Origin: Halobacillus sp. Nhm2S1
GTDB taxonomy: Bacteria; Bacillota; Bacilli; Bacillales; Halobacillaceae
Length of the DNA stretch: 64,000 nt
NCBI RefSeq assembly: GCF_019599545.1
Contig: NZ_JAIEZV010000001.1
Location: 62,001 to 126,000 of the forward strand
Reading direction: 5' to 3'
Shown here: piece by piece, positions 1 through 8,312 of the stretch
How positions within the stretch are numbered: the first letter of the stretch is position 1
Layout: each line of letters begins with the position of its first letter
Notes under the pieces: model-generated
Databases searched by the model: none
Told to the model about the DNA's origin: nothing
The model's input: the letters and a program-made list of their open reading frames with translations, nothing else
Position numbers and translations under genes: made by a program

Positions 1-1296
1 CTCTAAATAAGGAACTGAAAAACTTTGCAGGTGAACGAGGTGAATGCTGACAATAAAGACAGCCAGGATCAATCCATATATTCCCAGGAATGCGGCGGCA
101 AAAAGCATGACGAAACTGATGGTCCTGAGCGCGAGACTTAATGCGTAATCAGCAATAGTGAAGGAACAAATCGCGGCAAACGAAACGACAATCACCATCA
201 AAGGACTGACAATCCCAGCTGTTACCGCCGCTTCGCCAAGCACGATCGCGCCTACAATACTGACGGCCGGCCCGATCGGTTTTGGCAGCCGGATCCCAGC
301 TTCCCTCAGTGTTTCAATGGTCAGTTGCATAATCAAGGCTTCCATGAACGATGGGATTGGAACGCCTTCACGAGTTTTTGCAATCGAAATGGCAAGATCG
401 GTCGGGATCAACCCATGGTGATAAGAGATCAACGATATATAAACCGATGGAAGCATGACCGAAAAAAAAGCAGCCATGAACCGCATCAAGCGGATGAGAG
501 AAGCCGGAATCCACTTGAAGTTGTAGTCATCCGCCTGTTGAAAAAGACTGTTCAACGTTGTCGGTGCAAGCAACACAGAAGGGGATCCTTCTACGAAGAT
601 CGCTACTTTCCCTTCAACAAGGGCGCTGGATACTTTCGTTGGTCTTTCTGTTTCCTGGATTTCAGGGAAAAGGGAATAGTTGTTTTTTTCGATCAATTGC
701 TCCATCACCCCGCCATCTGGGATGTAATCTTCCTGGACGGCATTGATCCTGTCCCGAACGTCCTTCAACAGGTCCTCATTGACCGTCCGATCGATATAAG
801 CAATGGAAACATTCGTGAAAGACCGGGTGCCGATAGTGAATTCTTCAAATTTCAAGTCCGTCGAACGCAGGTGCACACGCAAAAGGGCGACGTTTTGTTC
901 GAGTGATTCGATAAAACCATCCCGGGAACCTCGCAGGGTCATCTCCGATACAGGCTCCTGGATGGAACGGTAGGCGAACTGCGCGGTGTCTATGGCGTAA
1001 ACCGTATCTTGTTCGATCAACAGCGTGAAACCATCGAGGAGATAGCGATCGACATCGTTTTTCTTCTCTAATTGCAGCAAAGGTTCTGCAGAAAAGGCAT
1101 GAGGAAGAGGACTTTCTTTGTGCTTCCATTCTTGTAGTGGAAGCAGGATCGCGTCCTGGACTTGTTTCGTATCCGTAATCGCAGGTATGTAGATGACATG
1201 GACGGGGTGGCTTTCAAGCTCCAGCTTCTTCATGGTCACATGGTGGTTTTTCTCTTTCTCACGAAGGATTTGTCCGATGTCCAACATTTGATCCAT
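1..1296 (-). CDS. GerA-family spore germination protein (partial)
   Basis: This is the N-terminal 432 codons of a Ger(x)A-type germinant receptor A subunit, and the reading frame stays open to the window edge. The first ~270 residues form the hydrophilic domain, with features such as SRDGFIESLEQNVALLR and the segment LLKDVRDRI. Membrane segments follow (FMAAFFSVMLPSVYIS and several more), including the family-typical stretch GPAVSIVGAIVLGEAAVTAG. Known relatives sit in the spore inner membrane and respond to germinants together with B and C subunits, which would lie outside the window. The start at 1296 follows a GGGGGTGAG ribosome site. A sigma-G-like promoter lies upstream. The germinant cannot be predicted. 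The gene is a paralogue of SpoVAF at 37730. Confidence 0.93.
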   Translation of the reverse strand, partial: MDQMLDIGQILREKEKNHHVTMKKLELESHPVHVIYIPAITDTKQVQDAILLPLQEWKHKESPLPHAFSAEPLLQLEKKNDVDRYLLDGFTLLIEQDTVYAIDTAQFAYRSIQEPVSEMTLRGSRDGFIESLEQNVALLRVHLRSTDLKFEEFTIGTRSFTNVSIAYIDRTVNEDLLKDVRDRINAVQEDYIPDGGVMEQLIEKNNYSLFPEIQETERPTKVSSALVEGKVAIFVEGSPSVLLAPTTLNSLFQQADDYNFKWIPASLIRLMRFMAAFFSVMLPSVYISLISYHHGLIPTDLAISIAKTREGVPIPSFMEALIMQLTIETLREAGIRLPKPIGPAVSIVGAIVLGEAAVTAGIVSPLMVIVVSFAAICSFTIADYALSLALRTISFVMLFAAAFLGIYGLILAVFIVSIHLVHLQSFSVPYLE

Positions 1297-1327
1297 GTCC
1301 TCACCCCCGAATCCCAGCAGTTTTTTT

Positions 1328-1356
1328 TAGTATGTACCATTGGCTCTTTTTTACAC
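1328..1356 (-). promoter_or_regulatory. Candidate sigma-G promoter of the gerA-type gene
   Basis: On the minus strand GTGTA (1356-1352) and CATACTA (1334-1328) are separated by 17 bases. CATACTA is an exact match to the forespore sigma-G -10 consensus and GTGTA matches four of five positions of GYATR. The -10 ends 31 bases before the start codon. Forespore expression is what is known for gerA-type operons. Confidence 0.6.
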
Positions 1357-1492
1357 AAACGTCAGATTGTTCATTCCATGCCTATGTGTTCTACTTCTGA
1401 GTGGGCTATTCGATCGGTTATTGTGGTTGTTATTTCATTACATGGATTTGCAGAAAACTTCACAAAATAGAGGAGAAGGGAGGTCTTCAGAC

Positions 1493-1594
1493 ATGGGTAA
1501 GAAAGCGAAAAACAAAAGCAAAAAAGACCTGAATGCACTTCGTCGTGAAAAAGGGGAGAAGAACGGCACAGGCAAACAGGATCCATATCGTTAA
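1493..1594 (+). CDS. 33-residue strongly basic small protein
   Basis: A short open frame starts with ATG after an excellent ribosome site (AGGAGAAGGGAGG, about 12 bases upstream) and ends just before a strong terminator, so it has the layout of a real monocistronic gene. The product is nearly all charged or polar: it begins MGKKAKNKSKKDLNALRR and ends KQDPYR, with no hydrophobic segment and no cysteine. The composition recalls minor small acid-soluble spore proteins, but I do not recognise a specific family and propose no function. Confidence 0.6.
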   Translation: MGKKAKNKSKKDLNALRREKGEKNGTGKQDPYR

Positions 1595-1601
1595 CGCATG
1601 G

Positions 1602-1642
1602 AAAAACGCCTGCTTCCATTGGGAAGCAGGCGTTTCTTTTTA
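1602..1642. terminator. Bidirectional terminator
   Basis: A 14-bp stem (AAACGCCTGCTTCC with its complement) around a short loop has A-run and T-run flanks. It separates the convergent 33-aa gene and yteJ and can serve both. Confidence 0.85.
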
Positions 1643-2185
1643 CTATACCGTTTGTGGTGGTTGTTCAATGGTAGCGTTCAGTTTCCTGAACTTATTCTTC
1701 ATCACGGACGTATCTGCGAATAGATCATGGATTCCCTGATGTCGCTTTGTGAAGGCCACAACCAGATAGGGGATTCCGAGGATCGCCATACTGATATAAC
1801 GGCCGATACACTCACGGAAAATGATTTGACCGTTCGATAACGTTTCCCCTTTTAGTGAAACGACGGACAATCCTAAAATCATTTTTCCCAGCGTAGCCCG
1901 GAAAAATTTCGTCATCAGGATAAAATAAGCAAAAAAGATGATCGAAGTCGTAATGTTTGCCGCACTGAACATGGGGACCCAAGCTTGAGCGTCTTCCAGG
2001 TTCACAAGCCGCAGCAATGGACGGGTCACAATGGTATTGACGCTCCAAATGACGATCAAGTCGATGATGTAAGCTAGGAATCGCGAGCCGAATCCTGCAT
2101 ACAGCAGTTTTTGGAGGTCGTTTTTCTGATGATGGATCAACGAGGATAGCTGCCCATCGTTTTCGTTATGATTGGTGTAATCCAT
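1643..2185 (-). CDS. yteJ: RDD-family membrane protein YteJ
   Basis: This 180-residue integral membrane protein belongs to the RDD family. After a hydrophilic N-terminus it has the hallmark GFGSRFLAYIIDLIVIW (Arg and Asp of the RDD signature), a second membrane segment (ITTSIIFFAYFILMTKF), the conserved RATLGKMILGLSVV stretch, and a third hydrophobic segment near SMAILGIPYLVVAF. It lies 12 bases downstream of sppA on the same strand, the sppA-yteJ pairing known in Bacillus subtilis. A regulatory partnership with the SppA protease is plausible. The biochemical role is unknown. Confidence 0.9.
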   Translation of the reverse strand: MDYTNHNENDGQLSSLIHHQKNDLQKLLYAGFGSRFLAYIIDLIVIWSVNTIVTRPLLRLVNLEDAQAWVPMFSAANITTSIIFFAYFILMTKFFRATLGKMILGLSVVSLKGETLSNGQIIFRECIGRYISMAILGIPYLVVAFTKRHQGIHDLFADTSVMKNKFRKLNATIEQPPQTV

Positions 2186-2197
2186 ACCGTTCCCTCC

Positions 2198-3196
2198 TTA
2201 ATCTGTGTACATATACATCATGCGTGGTCCTTGACGCTTGCTCATCAATTCTTCGATGTAGCGAAGTTCACTGTTCGGCATCAAGCTTTCGGCAAGCGGA
2301 AGGTTGAAGAAAGATCCCATGGTATTTTTGTACTGGAATACCTGCGGGTCGCCACCGATTTCTTTTTTCAATGCTTTCAACGTGTCTTCACGGAAGCCGA
2401 TGTCGTCGACCAGTCCGTTTTCAACCGCCTGCTTCCCGGAGTAGATCCGTCCGTCGGCCAATTCTTTCACTCGGCTTTCCGGCATATCCCGACCTTCCAC
2501 GATGACATCGACGAACTGCTGATAAGATTCATCGACAAGCGTTTGAAGAATCTCTCTGTCTGCTTCGGTCATTTCCTTCGTCGGGCTCATGATATCTTTG
2601 AACTCACCGCTCTTGATGGTATTGAATTTCACACCATATTCATTGGCCAGTTCCTGATAATTGATGCTTTCCATGATGACACCAAGGGAACCGGTGAACG
2701 TATCATTACTTGCAAAAATACGATCAGCAGGAGCGGAAACGTAATATCCGCCGGATGCGGCCATGTTGCCCATGGAGACATAGATCGTTTTTTCAGCTTC
2801 TTTAATTTCAAGTAGTTTGTCATGGATTTCAGCACTTTCATAAACGCCGCCACCTGGTGAATTGACATACAGGTGAACACCTTTGATGGAGGCATCTTCT
2901 TTGATCGCTTCTAATTTTTTCATAAAGCGATCGTGCTGATAGCCGCCGCCCCCGAAAGGATTCGGGTTCGTACTCGGGTTGTCGATGATGGCCCCTTCCA
3001 GGTTTAATTCTACAATCCGTTTGCTTCCACTTCCTCGGTCAACGACTTTTTCCTCTAAATTCTCACTGCCTGCGAAAAGTCCCATCGTTTCATTCTCTGC
3101 TTCTTCACCAGTGAAGACCGTTCCGATCAGCTGAACGACGAGAGCGAGAACCAAAATCGTGGCTGCAATGATACTGGCTGTTATTCTTTTGCTCAT
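2198..3196 (-). CDS. sppA: Signal peptide peptidase SppA
   Basis: This is a 332-residue membrane-anchored serine protease of the SppA (S49) family that degrades leftover signal peptides. An N-terminal anchor (residues 8-28) is followed by a ClpP-like fold. The nucleophile Ser148 lies in NMAASGGYYVSA and the general-base Lys200 in IKSGEFKDIMSP, each one position from the B. subtilis Ser147/Lys199 dyad. An in-frame start lies further upstream, but MSKRITAS at 3196 is preceded by AAAGGAG at good spacing and begins directly before the anchor. It forms an operon with yteJ. Confidence 0.95.
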   Translation of the reverse strand: MSKRITASIIAATILVLALVVQLIGTVFTGEEAENETMGLFAGSENLEEKVVDRGSGSKRIVELNLEGAIIDNPSTNPNPFGGGGYQHDRFMKKLEAIKEDASIKGVHLYVNSPGGGVYESAEIHDKLLEIKEAEKTIYVSMGNMAASGGYYVSAPADRIFASNDTFTGSLGVIMESINYQELANEYGVKFNTIKSGEFKDIMSPTKEMTEADREILQTLVDESYQQFVDVIVEGRDMPESRVKELADGRIYSGKQAVENGLVDDIGFREDTLKALKKEIGGDPQVFQYKNTMGSFFNLPLAESLMPNSELRYIEELMSKRQGPRMMYMYTD

Positions 3197-3439
3197 ATGT
3201 AGACTCCTTTCCATCTGTTGTTCAGAATTCAACCATACCATAAGAATCAATCTAAATGATATGAAATGAACCTTCATGTATTTCTGAACACCTCTTCTAC
3301 GAATGAAGGTTTGGAAGGTTTCATATTTGGTTGATTTTTTCTGTTCGCTTCCTTGTTTTGTGCTTGCCTGATGGGACCAGGGAAATCCCGGCTTAATGAC
3401 CTAGTGAAACGGGTAGAGAAGGGGAGGAGGGATGGAACG

Positions 3440-3640
3440 TTGAGTCAAAATAAATTAAGAATCATCATCATTACAATCATCATTGTATTTTTAATTGGCC
3501 TTGTCGGGTTATCGATTCGAATGGCCCTGCAGCCGAAGGCACAAGAGGATAAAAGGACGGAAGAGATCTCCGTCCTTCAATCCGGGTTCACGTGCACCAG
3601 TTGGAATCTCTCGCAAACAAGATCCATGTCTTCGCTGTAA
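3440..3640 (+). CDS. Possible small single-pass membrane protein
   Basis: A TTG start lies behind GGAGG and opens a 66-codon frame. Residues 6-25 form a very hydrophobic helix (LRIIIITIIIVFLIGLVGL) followed by a basic/acidic tail. The first ~40 residues look like a genuine small membrane protein. The last ~20 codons run through a hairpin and into the antisense 3' end of the ASCH gene, which is unusual. The gene could really end earlier if there is a frameshift, or be spurious. No family recognised. Confidence 0.35.
   Translation: MSQNKLRIIIITIIIVFLIGLVGLSIRMALQPKAQEDKRTEEISVLQSGFTCTSWNLSQTRSMSSL
3553..3577 (-). terminator. Hairpin after the ASCH gene
   Basis: A 9-bp perfect stem (AAGGACGGA/TCCGTCCTT) with a 7-base loop sits exactly at the stop of the ASCH gene. 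On the minus strand it is followed by TTTTATCC, a weak T-run. Confidence 0.6.
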
Positions 3641-4026
3641 TCATAACCGATCTCTTCCGATTCCTTCTTGAAGAACTTCTTATGGAACTCTAACCATTTG
3701 TGGTAGGAAAGGTCTCCTTCTCCTTCCGCACGAGCGAATTCTTCGGTTACTTCATTAAAGGGGACGACTTCCACTTCTGTTGTTCGGATAATAGCAGCAG
3801 GTTCATCTTCTCCATTTAATATGATGTTATATTCTCCGACTTCGGGAAGCGCTTCTTTCTCAACCTCATATGCTTGACGCGCTGAGCAGGTGGCTGTCTT
3901 GACCCCGTCCATGACTAGTCTTGCCATACGATCAGGGGCGGTGCCGAAAGACCACGCCTTCACGCTCTCCGGTTTTTCTTTTCCTTTCCAATAAGAATCC
4001 CAGTACGCTTTGGCCTGTTCGTTCAT
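3577..4026 (-). CDS. ASCH domain-containing protein
   Basis: This 149-residue cytoplasmic protein has the ASCH fold, a beta-barrel related to PUA RNA-binding domains. Visible family features are WSFGTAPDRMARLVMDGVKT (Lys and Thr of the putative binding cleft), the GEYNIILNGEDEPAAIIRTTEVE core, and the C-terminal segment YHKWLEFHKKFF followed by an acidic DLVCERF. The start at 4026 (MNEQAKAYW) follows AAGGAG with 9-base spacing and is preferred over an upstream in-frame ATG. ASCH proteins are proposed to bind RNA or modified nucleosides; the exact ligand here is unknown. Confidence 0.85.
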   Translation of the reverse strand: MNEQAKAYWDSYWKGKEKPESVKAWSFGTAPDRMARLVMDGVKTATCSARQAYEVEKEALPEVGEYNIILNGEDEPAAIIRTTEVEVVPFNEVTEEFARAEGEGDLSYHKWLEFHKKFFKKESEEIGYDYSEDMDLVCERFQLVHVNPD

Positions 4027-4133
4027 GTATAAACACTCCTTTTCCAAAAATGGGTGGATGTTTCATTTACTTACATTATGGGATGTTCTAATGGATTCCA
4101 TGCACTTTTCCATATTCATAAGGGAGGATTTCC

Positions 4134-4576
4134 ATGTATGAGGCGAGCTCACCGCGTTGGGTTGTAGCTTTCTTCGTCCCGTTTTTGATATCAGACCTGC
4201 TGGGGCAGGAAATCAGTATATTCACGTTTGGGACTTTTTTATTGTTGTGCTTGTCCTTGGTCTTTCGTATCAGTTAAAGGTCGACCAGATGATCGAGTAC
4301 CGTGTATGCTTTTTCAATTTGAAAGAATCAGAACAAAGGTTACAACCTGCAGACATACATAAGATCGTTTTCAAGGATGCCGGCTGGGGCAGGCCTGCAG
4401 GATCGGTGATAAAAAAGAAAGGATTCCCTCTTCGTGTGGTGAAATTCGACTCGGTTAAAGCCTTAGCCGACCTTGAAAGCTTTGCTGAGCGTTACCATAT
4501 CAAAATAGTGGAAAAGAAGTACTACCGAACGGTTTACGAGAGGAAAAAGAGTAAAGAAAAGAAACGCGCTTCATAA
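4134..4576 (+). pseudogene. Frameshifted small membrane protein gene
   Basis: A strong ribosome site (AGGGAGG) precedes ATG 4134. That frame encodes MYEASSPRWVVAFFVPFLIS and a second hydrophobic helix, then stops at 4275-4277. The overlapping frame, open up to 4576, continues with IEYRVCFFNLKESEQRLQ, DIHKIVFKDAGWGRP and a basic C-terminus. Together these give two membrane helices plus a PH-like cytoplasmic tail, a familiar small Bacillaceae protein layout. The likely shift is in the T6 run at 4235-4240. It may be a true mutation or a sequencing error. Neither half alone looks like a complete gene. Confidence 0.6.
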
Positions 4577-4712
4577 TGAGTATAGAGGGGATGCTCATAA
4601 AGAAATCCCTGATAGCGGCATACGGAGGAGCTTAAGCTTACCTTGATTTTTTTGAGAGTGTAAAGCTGATTTCCATATTATTGCCGGGAATATTAAGATT
4701 CATTTACATCTC

Positions 4713-4740
4713 TTGGACAATCCCCCTCTACTCGTGTATT
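4713..4740 (+). promoter_or_regulatory. Candidate sigma-A promoter of the murE paralogue
   Basis: TTGGAC (4713-4718) and TGTATT (4735-4740) are 16 bases apart, 55 bases upstream of the start codon. The rest of the 4577-4794 gap shows only AT-rich sequence and I see no sporulation-type promoter of good quality in it. Confidence 0.4.
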
Positions 4741-4794
4741 TTCCATTAAAATAGGGCATGCAACACGTAACACACATCAAAGGAGATACCGACG

Positions 4795-6270
4795 ATGAAC
4801 GTTGAACAGATCATAAAACTACTTAACCAACAAACGAAAAAGAATATAGAAGCTGATTCGCTCATCACCGGTGTCACAGACGACTCGCGGGATGTTGAGG
4901 AAGGATATGTCTTCGTAGCGGTAAGAGGCTACCAAGTTGACGGACATGATTTTATCGAAGAAGCCATCCAAAAAGGGGCCGCTGTCGTTGTCACCGAAGA
5001 TGAGGTGGAGCACGAAGGAGCGGTATGCCTGCAAACGGAAAACAGCAGGAAAGCGCTGGGGCAGATTGCGGCTGCTTTTTATGGCCATCCTTCTGAAGAT
5101 AAAATCGTGATTGGTGTGACAGGAACGAACGGGAAAACGACTACATCCCACATGATTAAACACTTATGTGAAAAGAATGGTTATTCCTGCGGGATGTTCG
5201 GGACCATCGATTATGTAGTGAATGACAAAGTCGTACCCGGCATTCAGACGACACCGAGTGCTCCTTTGCTGCAAAAGCTTCTCTATGAAAGCAAGGATGA
5301 TGTGGTCGTGATGGAGGTCTCTTCTCATGGCCTGGCTCAGTACCGCCTTGAAGGAGTAACGTTCGACTATGCGGTATTTACCAATTTATATAAAGATCAC
5401 CTGGATTATCATGACTCGATGGAATCGTATTTCGAAGCAAAATCAAAACTGTTCCATATGTTGAAACCCGGCGGCAAATCTGTCATAAACACAGATGATT
5501 CCTGGGGTGAAAAACTTGCACACCTTTTGGAAGAAAAGGGCACGTCCGTATGTAAGGTCGGCCACCATTTGGATCATGAGATCGTTCTGAAGGATATCGA
5601 TACCGATGATTTTACTGCCTGTATTCATTACGACGGAGAAGACAGGAAAGTAACTTCCCCGCTCAAAGGTACTCACAACGTCTACAACACCTTGGAGGCG
5701 TTCGCTGTAGGTCTTCAGCTCGGAATTTCATTTTCTGACATGGAAAAGGCGATGACTTCCTTGCCTGGTATCCGCGGCCGTTTCGAGCTCATTGAATTTG
5801 AAGATGGACCTACCGTCGTCGTCGATTATGCTCATACCGCCGACAGCATTGAACATGTGCTGGATACAGCTAGACAACAAGGGGCCGCGTCCCTCACGCA
5901 TGTCTTCGGTTTTCGCGGGGACAGGGATATTTCAAAAAGGGGAGAAATGATCGGCGCTTCCGCTATAAGAGCGGACCATTATATCCTCACGCTTGATGAC
6001 TTGAATACGGCTACGTTTGATGGAATGGTATCTACGCTTGAAGACTTGCAGAAAGAATTCGGCGACTCCTCGGGGAGAATTATCCCGGACCGGACGCTCG
6101 CGATCGAAGAGGCGATCATGAACAGTGGAACAGAGGATTGGGTGGTCATCACTGGTAAAGGCCACGAGAGCTATCAGCAGAAGTACCATTATCCTGTGAA
6201 TTCGGACAAGGAAATGGTAGAAGATATGAAACAGAAGTTGAAATCAGTGAAAAAAGACATGATGGCATGA
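4795..6270 (+). CDS. MurE-like UDP-MurNAc-tripeptide synthetase (paralogue)
   Basis: This 491-residue Mur ligase has all three MurE domains: the N-terminal UDP-binding domain (TGVTDDSRDVEEGYVF), a central ATPase domain with P-loop GTNGKT (110-115), EVSSHGL and the probable carbamylated Lys216 in FEAKSKLF, and a C-terminal domain with GDRDISKRGEM. It adds the third (diamino) amino acid to UDP-MurNAc-dipeptide. The DNPR motif that recognises meso-diaminopimelate is replaced by DDLN at 401-404, so the amino acid added is uncertain. It stands alone, outside any mra/mur cluster, with AAAGGAG before its ATG and a terminator after it. It could be a second MurE for a different diamino acid or stage. 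Confidence 0.85.
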   Translation: MNVEQIIKLLNQQTKKNIEADSLITGVTDDSRDVEEGYVFVAVRGYQVDGHDFIEEAIQKGAAVVVTEDEVEHEGAVCLQTENSRKALGQIAAAFYGHPSEDKIVIGVTGTNGKTTTSHMIKHLCEKNGYSCGMFGTIDYVVNDKVVPGIQTTPSAPLLQKLLYESKDDVVVMEVSSHGLAQYRLEGVTFDYAVFTNLYKDHLDYHDSMESYFEAKSKLFHMLKPGGKSVINTDDSWGEKLAHLLEEKGTSVCKVGHHLDHEIVLKDIDTDDFTACIHYDGEDRKVTSPLKGTHNVYNTLEAFAVGLQLGISFSDMEKAMTSLPGIRGRFELIEFEDGPTVVVDYAHTADSIEHVLDTARQQGAASLTHVFGFRGDRDISKRGEMIGASAIRADHYILTLDDLNTATFDGMVSTLEDLQKEFGDSSGRIIPDRTLAIEEAIMNSGTEDWVVITGKGHESYQQKYHYPVNSDKEMVEDMKQKLKSVKKDMMA

Positions 6271-6299
6271 ACCTGCTTTTAAAGGCAGGTTCTTTTTTT
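6269..6299 (+). terminator. Terminator of the murE paralogue
   Basis: GAACCTGC and GCAGGTTC form an 8-bp stem followed by seven T residues. The stem begins in the stop codon region. Confidence 0.9.
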
Positions 6300-6422
6300 G
6301 CTTTCCTGAAAGAACATGAACACTGAAATGGTCTGTCCTCAGTCATTGTTGAGACGAATGTTTATCATCCCTACATTCCATGCAGGAACTCTGGACTCTA
6401 TTAGAGAAAGGTAGGAGAGACA

Positions 6423-6461
6423 ATGAAAAAGGATGTGGGCGAATGGGGAAAGAAGTATTGA
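6423..6461 (+). other. 12-codon leader reading frame overlapping the next gene
   Basis: The best ribosome site in this region (GGTAGGAGAGA) points at ATG 6423, which opens a 12-codon frame, MKKDVGEWGKKY, ending at 6461. It overlaps the start of the hydrolase gene (6443) in another frame. It may couple translation or may simply show that the true start of the hydrolase is poorly defined. Confidence 0.3.
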
Positions 6462-6991
6462 TCGTCATTGATGTGCAAAAGGCTGTCATGGAAAACGCGT
6501 ATCGGTGTGAAGAGAAGATCACCAATATGAATCGAGCGATCCACCGGGCGAGAGAAAAACAGATTCCAGTGGTCTACGTTCAACATGAATATCCGGAAGG
6601 TCCAATGAAACGAGGAGAAGATGGCTGGCAGCTGCACCCTGACCTGGAGAGGCCGTTGGAGCAGGATGCCGTCATTTTCAAAACGGTTCCCAATGCATTT
6701 GTGAATACTTTCCTTAAGAAGACCCTGGATAAAGTAGATGCGGATTATCTCTTCATCTGTGGGGCGCAGACGGATTATTGTGTCGACTCTACTTCCCGGG
6801 GGGCCTTTGATCATGGGTACCGTGTTACTCTGATATCGGATGCTCATACGACTTGTGCGAACGAGCATTTGACAGCGGCTCAGATCATTGAACACACGCA
6901 ATATACGTTGACGAACTTTTGGAGTGAAACGGCAACGATTGATTTGAAGACTTCCCATGAGCTTGGGTGGGAGAAAGTGAAAGAAAGATGA
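6443..6991 (+). CDS. Isochorismatase-like cysteine hydrolase
   Basis: This 182-residue protein of the isochorismatase/nicotinamidase superfamily keeps the full catalytic triad: Asp10 (VLIVIDVQKAV), Lys80 (VIFKTVPNAF) and Cys113 (CGAQTDYCVDST). The typical cis-peptide region precedes the Cys. Members hydrolyse amides such as nicotinamide, N-carbamoylsarcosine or ureidoacrylate, or the ether bond of isochorismate. There is no clustered pathway gene to choose between them. The ATG at 6443 has an AAGGATG ribosome site and sits inside a short leader frame. It is a single-gene unit with a terminator at its stop codon. Confidence 0.88.
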   Translation: MGKEVLIVIDVQKAVMENAYRCEEKITNMNRAIHRAREKQIPVVYVQHEYPEGPMKRGEDGWQLHPDLERPLEQDAVIFKTVPNAFVNTFLKKTLDKVDADYLFICGAQTDYCVDSTSRGAFDHGYRVTLISDAHTTCANEHLTAAQIIEHTQYTLTNFWSETATIDLKTSHELGWEKVKER

Positions 6992-7027
6992 AAAACAGTC
7001 ATGATTTCCAACGATGACTGTTTTTTA
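6991..7027 (+). terminator. Terminator of the hydrolase gene
   Basis: An 11-bp stem (AAAACAGTCAT with its complement) encloses an 11-base loop and is followed by a T-run. Confidence 0.88.
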
Positions 7028-7095
7028 TCGCTTTGTGACGATAGGTGCAAAAGTGGTTCAAGGGTAGAATTCTACTTTGGAAAGGAGTTACATCC

Positions 7096-8154
7096 ATGTG
7101 CAAGCGTCATTCAGTCTGTGATCAGCTGAACATTGATTACCCGGTCATTCCGGCCGGCATGGCCGGGGGAGTGACCACACCGGCGCTCGTCTCAGCGGTT
7201 TCGAATGCGGGAGGATTAGGGAATTTGGGGGCAGGTTATATGTCTCCCGAAGCTATGGTACATACAATCAAGGAAATCAAAAAATCCACAAGTCGAACGT
7301 TTGGTGTAAACGTTTTTGTCCCTCAATATCCTCAGGCGACAGACGAAGAAATAGCCTATGCCAACAAGTGGTTGGAACCTTACCGCTCCGAGCTAGGAAT
7401 CGAATTAACACCCACACCGAAGCAGGACACTTCTATTTTTGACAAACAAGTCGAAGCACTGATGAGGGAACAAGTCCCCGTTATCAGTTTCACATTCGGG
7501 GTGCCTCCGCGTGAAATGATCAATGATTTGAAAAAAACTGGAGTGGTTGTGATCGGAACGGCTACCACGGTAGAAGAAGCGATCATCAATGAAGAACAAG
7601 GAATGGATATGGTTGTTGCACAAGGGAGTGAAGCGGGCGGTCATAGAGGAACATTTTCCGGTTCCTTCAATCAAGCTATGATCGGAACGATGTCGCTCGT
7701 GCCTCAGGTGACTGATCATGTGGATATCCCGGTCATCGCTGCCGGAGGTATTATGGATGGCCGAGGAGTTAAAGCGGCTCTCGCCTTAGGGGCTCAAGCC
7801 GCACAGTTGGGGACGGCCTTTGTCACTTGTCTGGAGAGTGGCGCGAAAGCTCAACATAAAGATGCGATTTTGAAAACAAAGGAAACGGACACCGTTGTTA
7901 CCTCTGTTTTCAGCGGTAAACCAGCAAGAGGCATTCGGAATACTTTTATCGAGGAAATGGAAAAAGGGGCAGGACATAATCTTTTAGCTTATCCTCTACA
8001 AAATATGCTGACGAAAGAGATACGTAAGGAAGCAGCCAGCCAAAACCGCCCCGGATATATGTCACTTTGGTCAGGGCAAAGCCCCAGGTTGAGCACCAGG
8101 CAATCCGCTTCCTCTATTGTGGAGTCGATTGTTTCGTATGTAGATAGTAAATAG
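7096..8154 (+). CDS. Nitronate monooxygenase-like flavoprotein
   Basis: This 352-residue FMN-dependent TIM-barrel protein belongs to the NMO / 2-nitropropane dioxygenase / enoyl-ACP reductase II superfamily. It shows the N-terminal YPVIPAGMAGGVTTPALVSA motif, the phosphate-binding loop region AQGSEAGGHRGTFSG and the IPVIAAGGIMDGRGVKAAL and ALGAQAAQLGTAF motifs. Likely reactions are oxidation of alkyl nitronates or NAD(P)H-linked flavin chemistry; FabK-like activity cannot be excluded. The start at 7096 (MCKRHSV) follows AAAGGAG and is better than the upstream in-frame start. It is not in an operon with its neighbours. Confidence 0.88.
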   Translation: MCKRHSVCDQLNIDYPVIPAGMAGGVTTPALVSAVSNAGGLGNLGAGYMSPEAMVHTIKEIKKSTSRTFGVNVFVPQYPQATDEEIAYANKWLEPYRSELGIELTPTPKQDTSIFDKQVEALMREQVPVISFTFGVPPREMINDLKKTGVVVIGTATTVEEAIINEEQGMDMVVAQGSEAGGHRGTFSGSFNQAMIGTMSLVPQVTDHVDIPVIAAGGIMDGRGVKAALALGAQAAQLGTAFVTCLESGAKAQHKDAILKTKETDTVVTSVFSGKPARGIRNTFIEEMEKGAGHNLLAYPLQNMLTKEIRKEAASQNRPGYMSLWSGQSPRLSTRQSASSIVESIVSYVDSK

Positions 8155-8312
8155 TAAAGCGTCTTGAAAATGACTCCATCCACATTCGTTTGAAACGTGA
8201 ACGGTGTAGTAATAAGTAGAGGCAGCAATTGAATCTCCTTCATACATGAAAATCATGGAAAACTAGAAAGGGGAAATGGTTGGATAAGAATTCCGAATGG
8301 CGGAGGGACGAC

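Noticed and set aside
325-906. Plus-strand open frames in the first kilobase
   Set aside because: Shadows of the minus-strand gerA-type gene, which is open to the edge and shows family motifs.
2168-2815. Long open frame antisense to sppA
   Set aside because: It lies fully inside sppA with verified catalytic motifs on the other strand, and the amino-acid composition is unlike a real protein.
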